Assembly: GCF_033025475.1 (NCBI RefSeq)
Contig: NZ_CP130322.1
Span: 1,426,001-1,490,000 of the forward strand
Source: Sphingomonas sp. C3-2
GTDB lineage: Bacteria; Pseudomonadota; Alphaproteobacteria; Sphingomonadales; Sphingomonadaceae
Direction: 5' to 3'
DNA length: 64,000 bases
A model generated the notes under the pieces. That model was not told the DNA's origin, did not search any database, and saw nothing but the letters and a program-made list of their open reading frames with translations. A program made the translations under genes and the position numbers. Numbering within the stretch: position 1 is the stretch's first letter; every line of letters begins with the position of its first letter. Positions 17,204 through 26,028 of the stretch are shown in pieces.

Positions 17204-17968
17204 TCAGCGAAAAACCGCCTTGCGCTTTTCGAGGAAGGCCGAGACGCCCTCCTTGAAATCGGGCCCCGTAAAGGCGGCCCCGAACAGCGCTGCGGTTTCC
17301 GCATTATCATCGGCCTGCCCGTCGAGGATGCGCCGGACGATCTTCTTCGTCTGGCGCACGCTGTGCGACGATGCCGAGGCGATCGTCTGCGCCAGCGCCT
17401 CGGCGGCGGCCAGCGGGTCCGCGTCGAGAATCTCGACCAGTCCGATGCGCTGCGCTTCGTCGGCGGGCAGCAACTGCGCGGTGAACAGGATGCGCTTGGC
17501 CTGTGCGGGGCCCACCAGATCCACCAGCAGCTTGGTATCGTGCAGCGAATAGACGAGGCCGAGCTTGGCCGGCGTGATGCCGAAGCGTGCGCGCGGGCTC
17601 GCCACGCGCATGTCGCACGCGATCGAAAGGCCGCAGCCGCCGCCAACACAGTCGCCGTCGATGGCGGCGATCACCGGCTTTTCAGCGCGCGTCAGTTCGA
17701 TCTGCGCGCGGCTGATCGCCTGCTGGTTGCGTTCGCGCCATTCGGGGTCGAGCGCGCCTGCCCCGAATTCGGCGATATCGGCGCCGGCGCAGAACACGCC
17801 CGGGGTTGCCGATTGCAGGATCACCACCTTCACCGCGTCATCGGCCATCGCCTCGTCCAGCAGGACGGGCAGCGCTTCCCACATCGCCTGGGTGAAGGCG
17901 TTGCGCTTTTCCGCCCGGTCGATGAGCAGACGGGCGATCGCGCCCTGCTTTTCGAGGCGCAGGCTCAT
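17204..17968 (-). CDS. Crotonase-fold protein, lacks both hydratase Glu residues
   Basis: 254 residues from ATG 17968 (ATGA overlap with the upstream gene). Oxyanion-hole segments are intact: CAGADIAEFG and DGDCVGGGCGLSIACDMR. The two catalytic Glu of enoyl-CoA hydratases are both replaced: GGGCE is GGGCG, and the second, normally in GxPExxLG, is GITPAKLGL. A simple hydratase reaction is therefore unlikely. Family alternatives are isomerase, hydrolase (C-C or thioester) or ring cleavage. Operon context with a CoA ligase supports a CoA-thioester substrate. Confidence 0.88.
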   Translation of the reverse strand: MSLRLEKQGAIARLLIDRAEKRNAFTQAMWEALPVLLDEAMADDAVKVVILQSATPGVFCAGADIAEFGAGALDPEWRERNQQAISRAQIELTRAEKPVIAAIDGDCVGGGCGLSIACDMRVASPRARFGITPAKLGLVYSLHDTKLLVDLVGPAQAKRILFTAQLLPADEAQRIGLVEILDADPLAAAEALAQTIASASSHSVRQTKKIVRRILDGQADDNAETAALFGAAFTGPDFKEGVSAFLEKRKAVFR

Positions 17969-18831
17969 GCCGGGTTCACCGTGGCCAGATGCTCCGCAAT
18001 CTCGCGGCGCGTGGTGATCCACACATCCTGCCTGGCGGTCACGTGGCGGAAGAATTCCTCCAGCGCCCAGATGCGGCCGGGACGGCCGATGATGCGCAGG
18101 TGCAGGCCGAGCGACATCATCTTCGGGTTACCGGCTTCGCCCTCGCGGTACAGCTGATCGAAGCAGTTCTTGGCATATTCCAGCCACTGCGTCGGCGTCA
18201 TCGCGGGGTCGGTCCACATCTTCATGTCGTTCGAATCGAGCTGATAGGGCACAATCGCGATCGGCTGGCCGGGCACCGTGTCCTTGTCCCAGAACGGAAC
18301 GTCACCCGAATAATCGTCCATATGATAGGTGAAGCCCTCCTCGATCAGGAGGCGGCGGGTGTTGTCGGTGTGGAAATAGCGGCTGAGCCAGCCATAGGGG
18401 CGCACGCCGGTCGTCTTTTCGATCGACTGGACGGCCTTTCGGATGAACGCGCGCTCCTGCTCCTCGTTCATCTTGAACTGGTGCACCCAACGATAGCCAT
18501 GGCTCACCGGCTCATGGCCCAGCGCGGCGATCGCCTGCCCGATTTCGGGATGGTTTTCGAGGCTGAGCGCGGCCACCGTCCAGCTCGCCTTGATGCCGTA
18601 CTGCTTGAGCAGACGCACGATGCGCGGCGCACCGGCCTTGATGCCGTAGAGATAGTTGGATTCGTTGCCGTAGTTGCGGATCGGCGACTTGATATGGATG
18701 CCGAGTTCATCGACCGGCTCCATGCCGCGATCACCCCGCGCCACGGTCATTTCCGAGCCTTCCTCGACATTGACGACAACCGACAGCGCAAGCTTTGCGT
18801 TATTCGGCCAGTCGATCCGTTCTTCAATCAT
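17965..18831 (-). CDS. Polysaccharide deacetylase-fold protein (PuuE-like)
   Basis: 288 residues from ATG 18831 (GAGGAG 8 bases upstream; TGATG overlap with the SDR stop). NodB-type fold: VVVNVEEGSE, Trp/Ser segment ASWTVAALSLENHPE, and HGYRWVHQFKMNEEQERAFI. These match the PuuE/allantoinase-like branch, whose members hydrolyse small cyclic C-N bonds rather than chitin. LHLRIIGRPGRI near residue 250 fits the branch's second conserved His segment. In this operon, next to an amidase, it plausibly opens or deacylates a C-N bond. Metal dependence uncertain. Confidence 0.85.
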   Translation of the reverse strand: MIEERIDWPNNAKLALSVVVNVEEGSEMTVARGDRGMEPVDELGIHIKSPIRNYGNESNYLYGIKAGAPRIVRLLKQYGIKASWTVAALSLENHPEIGQAIAALGHEPVSHGYRWVHQFKMNEEQERAFIRKAVQSIEKTTGVRPYGWLSRYFHTDNTRRLLIEEGFTYHMDDYSGDVPFWDKDTVPGQPIAIVPYQLDSNDMKMWTDPAMTPTQWLEYAKNCFDQLYREGEAGNPKMMSLGLHLRIIGRPGRIWALEEFFRHVTARQDVWITTRREIAEHLATVNPA

Positions 18832-19664
18832 CAATGCATCTCCTCACCGCCCGAGACGTTGAGCGCCTCGCCGGTCACGTAAACTGCGTCGTCCGAGGCC
18901 AGCCAGGCACAGGCGGCGGCGGTATCGCTGCCAAGCCCGGGGCGGCCCATCGGGTTCTTGCGCTTCATATTCTCGACGTACGCCTCGACCGTGTCGAAAC
19001 CGAGCAGCTTCGAGAAATATTCGTTCTGGCGTGCACCAAGGCCGGTGGTCACATGGTTGGGGCACACCGCGTTGACGGTGATGCCATATTGGCCCAGCTC
19101 GATCGCGTTCGACCGCGTAAGGCCCACCATGCCGTGCTTGGAGCTGGTATAGGGCGCCATGTGCGGGAAGCCCGACTTGGCGGCCTGGCTGGCGATGTTG
19201 ATGATGCGTCCGCCCTTGCCCGCGGCGATCATCGCCTTGGCGGCCGCCTTGGTGCCGTAGAACGCGCCCGACAGGTTGACCCCGATCACGGCTTCCCATT
19301 CGCTACCCGTCGTCTCAAGCAACGGCTTCATGATATAGCCGATACCCGCATTGTTCACCCAGATATCGAGCGAACCGAAGGTCTCGACGGTCCTGGCGAC
19401 AAGCGCCTCGCAGCTTTCTTCCGACCGCACATCGCAGGGGATCACCGCAACCTTGGCACCGCGCTGGCGCAGTTCCTCGGCCACCGCTTCCATCTCGTCG
19501 GTCGTGCCGATGTCGCTTGCGCCCATATGCTCGGCGGGTTTGCCAAGGTCGGAAACGACGCAGTTCGCGCCCTCATCGGCAAAGCGCTGCAGGATCGCCT
19601 GACCAAGCCCCTTGTCGCGGCCCGATCCGGTGACGACGATGGTCTTGCCCTCGAAACGCCGCAT
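18831..19664 (-). CDS. Short-chain dehydrogenase/reductase (SDR)
   Basis: 277 residues from ATG 19664 (TGATG overlap with the HapK-like gene). Cofactor motif TGSGRDKGLG (about 13-22), Asp after strand 2 (VSDLGKP) favouring NAD, NNAG motif in WVNNAGIGYIM, catalytic Ser in NIASQAAKSG, Tyr/Lys in YTSSK. A longer loop than usual between strand 2 and helix (AEHMGASDIGTTDEM). Mid-operon; probably acts on the same intermediate pool as the crotonase and CoA ligase. Substrate unknown. Confidence 0.92.
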   Translation of the reverse strand: MRRFEGKTIVVTGSGRDKGLGQAILQRFADEGANCVVSDLGKPAEHMGASDIGTTDEMEAVAEELRQRGAKVAVIPCDVRSEESCEALVARTVETFGSLDIWVNNAGIGYIMKPLLETTGSEWEAVIGVNLSGAFYGTKAAAKAMIAAGKGGRIINIASQAAKSGFPHMAPYTSSKHGMVGLTRSNAIELGQYGITVNAVCPNHVTTGLGARQNEYFSKLLGFDTVEAYVENMKRKNPMGRPGLGSDTAAACAWLASDDAVYVTGEALNVSGGEEMH

Positions 19665-19969
19665 CACAGCGTCTCCGTCAGGATGAACTGCGGATTGTCG
19701 GCGAACTGCTGGAATTCGGCGGCAACCTTCTGGACGGCTTCGCTCGACGCATCGACGCCAAAGGCTTCGATGTCGGTGATGTCGATCACCTCGAAATAGG
19801 CATAGGGCGAGGCCGCGTCGCTGCCGAGCACGCCGGTGGCGCGGTGCACCTGGAAATCCTTTACCGAGCCAAGCGCGTTGACGCCCGGAATGTCGGTGGT
19901 GCGCGCCCAGTTTTCATAGGCTGCGGCGTCGACGCCGGGCTTCAGGTTGAAAAGAACGATGATCCGCAT
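19664..19969 (-). CDS. REDY-like (HapK) small protein
   Basis: 101 residues from ATG 19969, chosen because AAGGAGA lies 8 bases upstream; eight extra residues are possible. MRIIVLFNLKPGVDAAAYENWART, YAYFEVIDITDIEAFG and FADNPQFILTETL match proteins annotated REDY-like/HapK, a dimeric alpha/beta-barrel fold first named in prodigiosin clusters. The biochemical role is not established. Genes of this type often sit in sphingomonad catabolic operons. 20 bases after the amidase. Confidence 0.85.
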   Translation of the reverse strand: MRIIVLFNLKPGVDAAAYENWARTTDIPGVNALGSVKDFQVHRATGVLGSDAASPYAYFEVIDITDIEAFGVDASSEAVQKVAAEFQQFADNPQFILTETL

Positions 19970-19989
19970 CGAAAACTCTCCTTGGAAAT

Positions 19990-21306
19990 TCAAATCAGGG
20001 GGGACGGCACGAAACCCGCCAGCCCGGCATCAAGCTGCCGTGCCAGCGCGATCAGCGCCGCTTCGCTGCCCTCGGGGCCAACCAGCTGGATGGCCACGGG
20101 CATGTTATTGTCATCAAGCCCCGCCGGAATGCTGATCGCCGGGAGACCCGCGATATTGGCAAAGGCGGTGAAGGCCGACTGGGTCACCGGCGGGCGGGCG
20201 CTGTGCGGGAAGGCCGCCTGCGGCGCGGTCGGCATCAAAAGGACGCCGTCCTCGCCCACCGCCGAACGCACCGCCGCGCGGGTGCGCGCGATGATCGCCT
20301 CGGCCTTTTCGACATCCTCGGGCGAGCGCCCAGCGGCATAATCGAGCATGAAGCGCAGTTCGTTCGAAAGCTGGTCCGCCTTTTCGCTGCGCACGGCGCC
20401 GAGATGGCCGATCAGTTCGCGCGCCGCGACGACGAACCCGGCAAAGCGTACGCCCACCGCATTGTCCTCAAGCGACAGTGCCGCGCGCGGCAGATCGCCG
20501 ATCTGGCCAAGCGCGCGTTCATAGGCGGCGAGAACCGCCGGCTCGCAGCCCAGATCGTCGAAACTGTCGAGCAGCACCAGACGGCCGAACGAAACAACGC
20601 CCGCCCCGCCATCGGCAAGCACTGCAAGCAGCGCCTCCAGATCGCCAAGCGACCGCGCGATGGGGCCGATGCTGTCGAGCCATTCGCTCAGCGGAACGAG
20701 CCCCGCATCCGAAATTGCGCCGTGCGTCGGCTTGATGCCGTAGACGCCGTTATAGGCCGACGGGATACGCACCGACCCCAGCGTGTCGGTGCCAAGCGAC
20801 GCAACGCACAGCCCGGCGGATACCGCCGCCCCGCTGCCGCCCGACGACCCACCGGGGGTGCACCCCGTGCCGTGCGGGTTGATCGTCTGGCCGAACCACG
20901 GATTGTCCGTCGTCGCGCCCAGTGCGGCTTCGTGCATGTTGAGCGTACCGAGGATGATCGCGCCTGCCGCGCGCAGCCGGGCGACGGCTTCGGCATCGGC
21001 GTCGGCGACGATGCCGCGCCGGGCTTCCATCCCGGCATTCCATTCAAGCCCCTTAACCGCGATGTTCGATTTCACCGCGACGGGCACGCCTTCGAGCGCG
21101 CGGGCGCGGCCTTCGGCAAGGCGCACGCCGCTTTCCAGCGCCGCCGCCATCGCCCCGTCCCGGTCAAGCCCGACATAGGACCGGATCACCGGATCATATT
21201 GGTCGATCCGCGCAAGATAATGCGCAACGACCTCGGCGGGCGATGTCTCGCCCGCCGCATAGGCCGCACGCAGCCCGGCAATGTCGAGCTGGTGCAGGGC
21301 GATCAC
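19990..21306 (-). CDS. Amidase-signature hydrolase
   Basis: 438 residues, starting at GTG 21306 in a GTGA overlap with the CoA ligase stop. The Ser-cisSer-Lys triad of the amidase signature family is visible: Lys in [12 protein letters not shown] (about residue 75), cis-Ser in [14 protein letters not shown], and nucleophile Ser in [18 protein letters not shown]. No signal peptide. Shorter C-terminal part than GatA, and no gatB/gatC nearby, so it is a free-standing amidase rather than a transamidosome subunit. Probably releases ammonia or an amine from an amide intermediate. Confidence 0.92.
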   Translation of the reverse strand: MIALHQLDIAGLRAAYAAGETSPAEVVAHYLARIDQYDPVIRSYVGLDRDGAMAAALESGVRLAEGRARALEGVPVAVKSNIAVKGLEWNAGMEARRGIVADADAEAVARLRAAGAIILGTLNMHEAALGATTDNPWFGQTINPHGTGCTPGGSSGGSGAAVSAGLCVASLGTDTLGSVRIPSAYNGVYGIKPTHGAISDAGLVPLSEWLDSIGPIARSLGDLEALLAVLADGGAGVVSFGRLVLLDSFDDLGCEPAVLAAYERALGQIGDLPRAALSLEDNAVGVRFAGFVVAARELIGHLGAVRSEKADQLSNELRFMLDYAAGRSPEDVEKAEAIIARTRAAVRSAVGEDGVLLMPTAPQAAFPHSARPPVTQSAFTAFANIAGLPAISIPAGLDDNNMPVAIQLVGPEGSEAALIALARQLDAGLAGFVPSPLI

Positions 21307-22673
21307 AGCTTGCGCTCGTCGATCAGGCGGATCGGCTTCTGGCGCACGTCGATCTGGGTGGCCGGTGCGGTTTCGCCCGCGCCCACCAGTGCGATCGACA
21401 CCTCGACGCCAAGCCCCTGGCGCAGCATGCCTGCAAGCTGCGCCTCATCGGTGCCGCCGCGGCTTTCCAGCGTCACGCACATATCGTCGCGGCCGGCGGC
21501 GTCACGGCGCAGATAGCAGACGAACTCGCCCGTCAGGTCGGGGCGGTTTTCAATCAGCGCGCCGATAGCGTGCGGGAAGACGTTGATGCCGCGCAGCTTG
21601 ACCATATTGTCGCTGCGGCCCTTGAAGCCGGCGATCCGCTTGAACACCATGCCGGTCTGGTTGGCGCCGGTCAGTTCGTGCGTGATGTCGTGCGTGTTGA
21701 AGCGGATGCAGGGCGCAATATCGTCCTTGAACAAGCAGGTGACGACCATGTCGCCGGTTTCGCCCGCGCCCACCTGCGCACCGGTGTCGACGTCGAGCAG
21801 TTCGAGATATTGCGCGTCTTCCCAGACATAAAGACCGTCGCGCTCGGGGCCTTCGCCCGCGATCGAGCCAGTGTCGCCCACGCCGTACCAGTCATAGGCC
21901 TTCGCGCCGCCCCATGCCTGTTCGACACTGGCGCGGTCTTCGGTGCCAAGGTGGCCGCAGATCATCTTGATGTTGATCTTGTCCAGCAGGCCTTCCGCCT
22001 TCGCGACTTCGGCGAGCTTGCGGATATAGTCGATGAAGCCCACCAGCACCGAAACGTTGAAATCGGCCATCAGCGAGACCTGGTTGACCGAGCGGGTTTC
22101 GATGCCCGTCCCCGCCGACAGGAAGATCGAGTTGGTGAAGTGCGTCACCGCTTCGCGGATATAATGGCCGCCATTGATCATGCCGTGGCCATAGACCGAC
22201 TGCACCACATCCTGCGGCGACAGGCCCTGCCAGCGATACATGCGGCCGACGAGCAGATTGGTGATCTCGCGCCCCTTGGGGCCAAAGAGCAGCGCCTGCG
22301 GACGCCCGGTGGTACCCGAGGTGGTGTGGAAGATCGTCGGCGGACGATCCGCACCGCCCAGCCCGGCGAAATCGCCATAAGGCGGGAATTCGGCGATCGA
22401 GGCCATCAGGTCGGTCTTGTCGTAGACGGGCAGCTTGGTGATATCGTCAAGGCTGCGGATATCGCCGGCCTCGATGCCCTGCGCGCCCCAGAGGCGCTGG
22501 TAGAAGGGCACTTCCCAACCACGCTTCATCAGCTTCAGGAACCGCTCATTCTGCATCGCGTGCAATTCGTCACGGCTCATCGTCGTGTAGCGAGCGGTGA
22601 AAGCGTCGCCTACCGGATAATCCTCCAGCATCTGCTTGGCGTCGAACGTTTCATGATAGGTCGGGAAAGTCAT
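21303..22673 (-). CDS. PaaK-like AMP-forming CoA ligase
   Basis: 456 residues, close to phenylacetate-CoA ligase length (about 430-440). AMP-binding P-loop [17 protein letters not shown] (about 115-131), [21 protein letters not shown], and C-terminal [18 protein letters not shown] match the PaaK family. Expected to activate an aromatic or cyclic carboxylate with ATP and CoA, making it the entry step of the CoA-bound section encoded by this operon. Overlaps both neighbours by four bases. Confidence 0.92.
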   Translation of the reverse strand: MTFPTYHETFDAKQMLEDYPVGDAFTARYTTMSRDELHAMQNERFLKLMKRGWEVPFYQRLWGAQGIEAGDIRSLDDITKLPVYDKTDLMASIAEFPPYGDFAGLGGADRPPTIFHTTSGTTGRPQALLFGPKGREITNLLVGRMYRWQGLSPQDVVQSVYGHGMINGGHYIREAVTHFTNSIFLSAGTGIETRSVNQVSLMADFNVSVLVGFIDYIRKLAEVAKAEGLLDKINIKMICGHLGTEDRASVEQAWGGAKAYDWYGVGDTGSIAGEGPERDGLYVWEDAQYLELLDVDTGAQVGAGETGDMVVTCLFKDDIAPCIRFNTHDITHELTGANQTGMVFKRIAGFKGRSDNMVKLRGINVFPHAIGALIENRPDLTGEFVCYLRRDAAGRDDMCVTLESRGGTDEAQLAGMLRQGLGVEVSIALVGAGETAPATQIDVRQKPIRLIDERKL

Positions 22674-23983
22674 GCTGGCTCCGGACGAGTGAAATAGGAA
22701 AGCGGGTCGGCAAAAAGCCGGGGATCGGTGATGTTGGCGGCGAGTTCGCGTGCGAGGCCGCGCTTGGTTGCCGTCTGCGCGGCGCTCATCGCCGCATCGG
22801 GATGGCCAAGGGTATGCGGGATCACGCGCTCGACGCGGGTGCCGTCATTCAGCGTGACGACAAGCCGCTGCGGCGACAGCGCATTGGGGTCCTGATTGCC
22901 GTCGAGCGTGATCGACAGCTTGCGCGCAAGCGTGCCGATGGCGGGATCGGCAAAGGTATCGGCGGTAAAGCGGCGCGGATCGATGCGGCCATCGATCAGT
23001 TGCAGCGCGACGAGCAATTGCAGGCACAGCCGCGCATAAGCGGGCGTCATCGCCGCCTGCATCGGGCGGCCGACAAGCCGCTGGATAAGCGGCGGCACGA
23101 ACGCCTCGATCGTGGCGACATTGCCCGCGCTGACCGCGCCTTCGCGCATCAGCGTATCGAGCGTCGCGATCACGGCGTGGCTGGCACGGCCCGAGGGGAA
23201 GGGCTTGATGCTGACTTCGGCAATCCGCCACACATCCCCCAGATGATCGGTATAGCCGGCAATATTGCCGTCATCGATCAGCTTGAAATAGCCGAACGGG
23301 CCTTCGAGCACATCGTGCGGGCCGGTGAGCCCCGCCTTGACGAGATCGACCGCAGCGATCGCCGCGCGCGCGGCCCCCGCTATCTGAAGCGGCAGCGCGA
23401 TCGACCCCTCGACATGCGCCTGCATCGTGCCCGCCACCTGCGAATAGGCAAGGCCGAGCACATCCTCGGAATTCTCGACACCGTCGATCCGGGCGACGGC
23501 AAGCGCCGAACCGATGCACCCTGCGGTGGCCGGACGGAAGAAGCGCAGCGCGCTGCTGGCGGCAATGCCCAGCCCGCTCGCCACGTCGACACCCACCGCA
23601 AGCGCGGCCAGCGCCTCGTCGGGGTCGCATCCGCCGCGCCGGTCGATCGCGGCGGCAACCGATGCGGTGACCGTTGAAAGCGCATGGACTACGGCGGGTT
23701 CGTGCACCGCATCCCATTCGAGACAATGGATCTGGAAGGCGTTGACGAACGCCGCCCCAGCAGCCGGCAGGCGCACATCGCGCGCGATGATACGCGCATC
23801 CTGCCCGGCGCCCCAGCCTTGTGCCGCGGCGAACACGCCGTCCGCCCCCGGCGCGGTCGACCCGGCGGCCCCTACCGCCAGCGTATCGCCGAGCAGATGG
23901 ATCGCGGCGTCGCGCACGGCATCCGGCAGCCTGTGCTCGGCGCGGGCAAATTCGATCAGCCTCTTGGTCGCGCTCACAGCCAT
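22670..23983 (-). CDS. MmgE/PrpD family protein 1
   Basis: 437 residues from ATG 23983; a GTG at 23977 would give the GTGA overlap common here and is an equal candidate. Hallmarks: IHLLGDTLAVGAAGS, NAFQIHCLEWDAVHEPAVVHALSTV, LGLAYSQVAGTMQAHVEGS and a late VWRIAEVSIKPFPSGRASHAVI block. Characterised members are 2-methylcitrate dehydratase (PrpD) and cis-aconitate decarboxylase; many others have no known role. The tandem copy with the next gene suggests either two related dehydrations or a hetero-oligomer. No PrpB/PrpC neighbours, so this is not a methylcitrate cycle. Confidence 0.92.
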   Translation of the reverse strand: MAVSATKRLIEFARAEHRLPDAVRDAAIHLLGDTLAVGAAGSTAPGADGVFAAAQGWGAGQDARIIARDVRLPAAGAAFVNAFQIHCLEWDAVHEPAVVHALSTVTASVAAAIDRRGGCDPDEALAALAVGVDVASGLGIAASSALRFFRPATAGCIGSALAVARIDGVENSEDVLGLAYSQVAGTMQAHVEGSIALPLQIAGAARAAIAAVDLVKAGLTGPHDVLEGPFGYFKLIDDGNIAGYTDHLGDVWRIAEVSIKPFPSGRASHAVIATLDTLMREGAVSAGNVATIEAFVPPLIQRLVGRPMQAAMTPAYARLCLQLLVALQLIDGRIDPRRFTADTFADPAIGTLARKLSITLDGNQDPNALSPQRLVVTLNDGTRVERVIPHTLGHPDAAMSAAQTATKRGLARELAANITDPRLFADPLSYFTRPEPA

Positions 23984-25218
23984 TCCCCCAGAATATCGGT
24001 GATTGCGGAAACCCGGTCGCCCTCGAGTACCGCCTGTATCGCGGCTTCGGCGCGGCTCGGATCGATCCCGCCCCAGGCCATCAGCGCCTGCGCCTTTTCA
24101 ATGATGCCCGCATCCGCAAGCGGGCGTTCGGGATCGCCCAGCGCATCGCGCAGCATCACCCGCCCGGTCGCGCTTTCGATGCGAGCGCCGAAATGCGCCG
24201 GATAATCCGCAGTGATCGCCAGATCCTCGGCCACGGTCACCAGCGCGCGCAGCGGCGCCAATTCGGCGATCGCCTCGGGTTCGAAATCGGTGAGCACGGG
24301 AACGCCGCGCGCCATGACGATCGCTACCGCGTGCTGAATCGAGAATTTGGCGTCGATCACGCTTTGCGGGTTGGGCCGATCGCAGAACACCATCGCATCG
24401 CGGTAGCTGGACAGTGTGACCGGGCCTTCAAGCGCGCCTTGCGCCTTCAGTTCAAGCGCGGCGTCAATGGCGGGGTGCGCGTGGCGGCAGGCGCCCCATG
24501 GCTTGAAGCTGACTTCATCGATCCGCCAATGATCCGGCAGTTCGAGCGGCCTGGGTTCGGCGCAGCTTGCGGTGAGCAGGCCCTGCGGCCCTTCCAGAAT
24601 AAAGCGCGGCCCGGTGATCCCGTGCGCGGCATTGCGCGCGGCGGCAACACCCGTCGTCAGGCAATGCGCCAGATGCCATTGCTTCGCCATCACCGGTTCG
24701 TGGCGCATCTGCCACAGCCCGCCCGTGACCGATCCCGCCAGCCCCAGCGCCGAAACCGTCTGGGCGCTGTCAAGGTCGAGCCGGCTGGCCGCCGCCGCTG
24801 CAGCGCCGAAGGTGCCGGCGGTCGCGGTGTTGTGCCAATAAGCATAATGGCGCGCGTCCAACATCGATCCGATGGCGATCATCGCCTCATAGCCGCGCAC
24901 CGCCGCGTCCAATGCGCCGTCCAGATCATCGTCGCCAAGGCTTAGCGCCGCCGGCCACACCACCGGGCCGGGGTGCAAAATTGCCGTCCGATGGACATCA
25001 TCCATCTCGAGAACATTGCCGAGCCAGGCGGTGCGTTCAAAGATGTTTCCGTCAGTGCGCGCCCCCTGTATCTGCGCCAGCGCGGAGCCGCGCGCGCCGG
25101 CAACACACGCTAGCCAGTCGAGAAGATGAAATCGCGCTTTTGTCCGTACAATTTTCTGGACAGGCCGTTGTAAATGCTGTGCAAGCCGTTCGGTGACGCT
25201 ATGGTTCGATGAGTTCAC
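23974..25218 (-). CDS. MmgE/PrpD family protein 2
   Basis: 414 residues from GTG 25218, preceded by GGAG (8-base spacing). The frame also allows TTG 25260, but that would overlap the divergent GntR start. Motifs: ARFHLLDWLACVAGARG, NVLEMDDVHRTAILHPGPVVWPAALS, HNTATAGTFGAAAAAASRLDLD and VSFKPWGACRHAHPAIDAAL. The last block is the conserved Lys/His region of the family. First gene of the nine-gene minus operon; an imperfect operator overlaps its codons 21-27. Confidence 0.92.
   Translation of the reverse strand: MNSSNHSVTERLAQHLQRPVQKIVRTKARFHLLDWLACVAGARGSALAQIQGARTDGNIFERTAWLGNVLEMDDVHRTAILHPGPVVWPAALSLGDDDLDGALDAAVRGYEAMIAIGSMLDARHYAYWHNTATAGTFGAAAAAASRLDLDSAQTVSALGLAGSVTGGLWQMRHEPVMAKQWHLAHCLTTGVAAARNAAHGITGPRFILEGPQGLLTASCAEPRPLELPDHWRIDEVSFKPWGACRHAHPAIDAALELKAQGALEGPVTLSSYRDAMVFCDRPNPQSVIDAKFSIQHAVAIVMARGVPVLTDFEPEAIAELAPLRALVTVAEDLAITADYPAHFGARIESATGRVMLRDALGDPERPLADAGIIEKAQALMAWGGIDPSRAEAAIQAVLEGDRVSAITDILGEWL
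25137..25163. promoter_or_regulatory. Degenerate operator-like site near gntR
   Basis: TTTTGTCCGTACA (25138-25150) followed by TTTCTGGACAG (25153-25163): two imperfect copies or halves of the TGTCCGGACA motif, inside the 5' codons of the second PrpD gene and 110 bp upstream of gntR. It could mediate autoregulation, but being inside coding sequence and imperfect it may be coincidence. Confidence 0.35.
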
Positions 25219-25262
25219 CGGGAGAACTCCGGGATCATGTATTTTGGATGAGGAGCGCAAAT

Positions 25263-26024
25263 TTGTCGGCCGACGTTGAAAAGGTTTCCGGACGTGGCTC
25301 CAGAAAACCGCGTTATCAGGAACTTGCCGAAGATCTGCGCGCAGGAATATTGCGGGGCGACTTTCCCGATCCCGCCCAGTTCCCTACCGAAAGCGTGCTG
25401 TGCGCGCGTTACGGGGTGAGCCGCTTCACCGTCCGCGAGGCGCTGCGCGCGCTGCAGACCGAAGGGCTTATCCAGCGCAAGCGCGGCTCGGGCACGGTCA
25501 TTCAGCCCGCGTCCGCACGCGGCGGCGCGCTGCACCAGCCGCTGTCCAACGTCGGTGAAATTCTGCAATATGCGCGCGACACCCAATATCTGTTCACCGA
25601 ACAGGGGGTCGTTCCGCTGCCCAAGAAGCTGGCCGTCCATATCGGCGTTCCGGCGGGCGGGCGCTGGTATCATTTCCGCGGCCTGCGGACGCGCACCGGC
25701 GCCGCCGAGCCGATCGCGCTGACCGACGCCTATATCCATCAGGATCTCGAAGCCGCCGCGCGGGAAATCCGCCCGAACGAGTCGACGATCTTCCAGCAGC
25801 TCGAGCGCCTTTCCGGCGTCAAGGTCGTCAGCGTCACGCAGGACATTCAGGCGGTTCCCGCGAGCGGACCGATCGCCGCAGAGCTGGGCATTCCGCGCCG
25901 CAGCCCCTGCCTCCGGATCCTGCGCTGCTACCTCGACGCGCAGGGCCGTATCATCGAGATTTCGGCCAGCCACCATCCCGGTGACCGCTTCGCCTACGCG
26001 ATGCACATCGAAGTCGAAAAATAA
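25263..26024 (+). CDS. GntR family regulator, HutC subfamily (UTRA domain)
   Basis: 253 residues if it starts at TTG 25263, chosen for AGGAG at 25251-25255 with 7-base spacing; ATG 25248 and ATG 25209 are in frame alternatives. Winged helix residues about 15-80 (YQELAEDLRAGILRGDF, FPTESVLCARYGVSRFTVREALRAL, LIQRKRGSGTVI), then a UTRA ligand domain (about 95-250). HutC-type proteins bind TGT-N4-ACA-like palindromes and usually repress until a small acid or sugar binds. The repeated TGTCCGGACA boxes in this island fit. Divergent from the nine-gene operon and convergent with the CoA-transferase, 4 bases apart. Confidence 0.92.
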   Translation: MSADVEKVSGRGSRKPRYQELAEDLRAGILRGDFPDPAQFPTESVLCARYGVSRFTVREALRALQTEGLIQRKRGSGTVIQPASARGGALHQPLSNVGEILQYARDTQYLFTEQGVVPLPKKLAVHIGVPAGGRWYHFRGLRTRTGAAEPIALTDAYIHQDLEAAAREIRPNESTIFQQLERLSGVKVVSVTQDIQAVPASGPIAAELGIPRRSPCLRILRCYLDAQGRIIEISASHHPGDRFAYAMHIEVEK

Positions 26025-26028
26025 CCGA

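Noticed and set aside
17143-17649. Longer start of the VOC protein
   Set aside because: The extra N-terminal part is antisense-frame sequence of the crotonase gene and shows no VOC homology.
19990-21306. GatA subunit of Asp/Glu-tRNA amidotransferase
   Set aside because: No gatB or gatC neighbours, and the gene lies in a catabolic operon; a free-standing amidase fits better.
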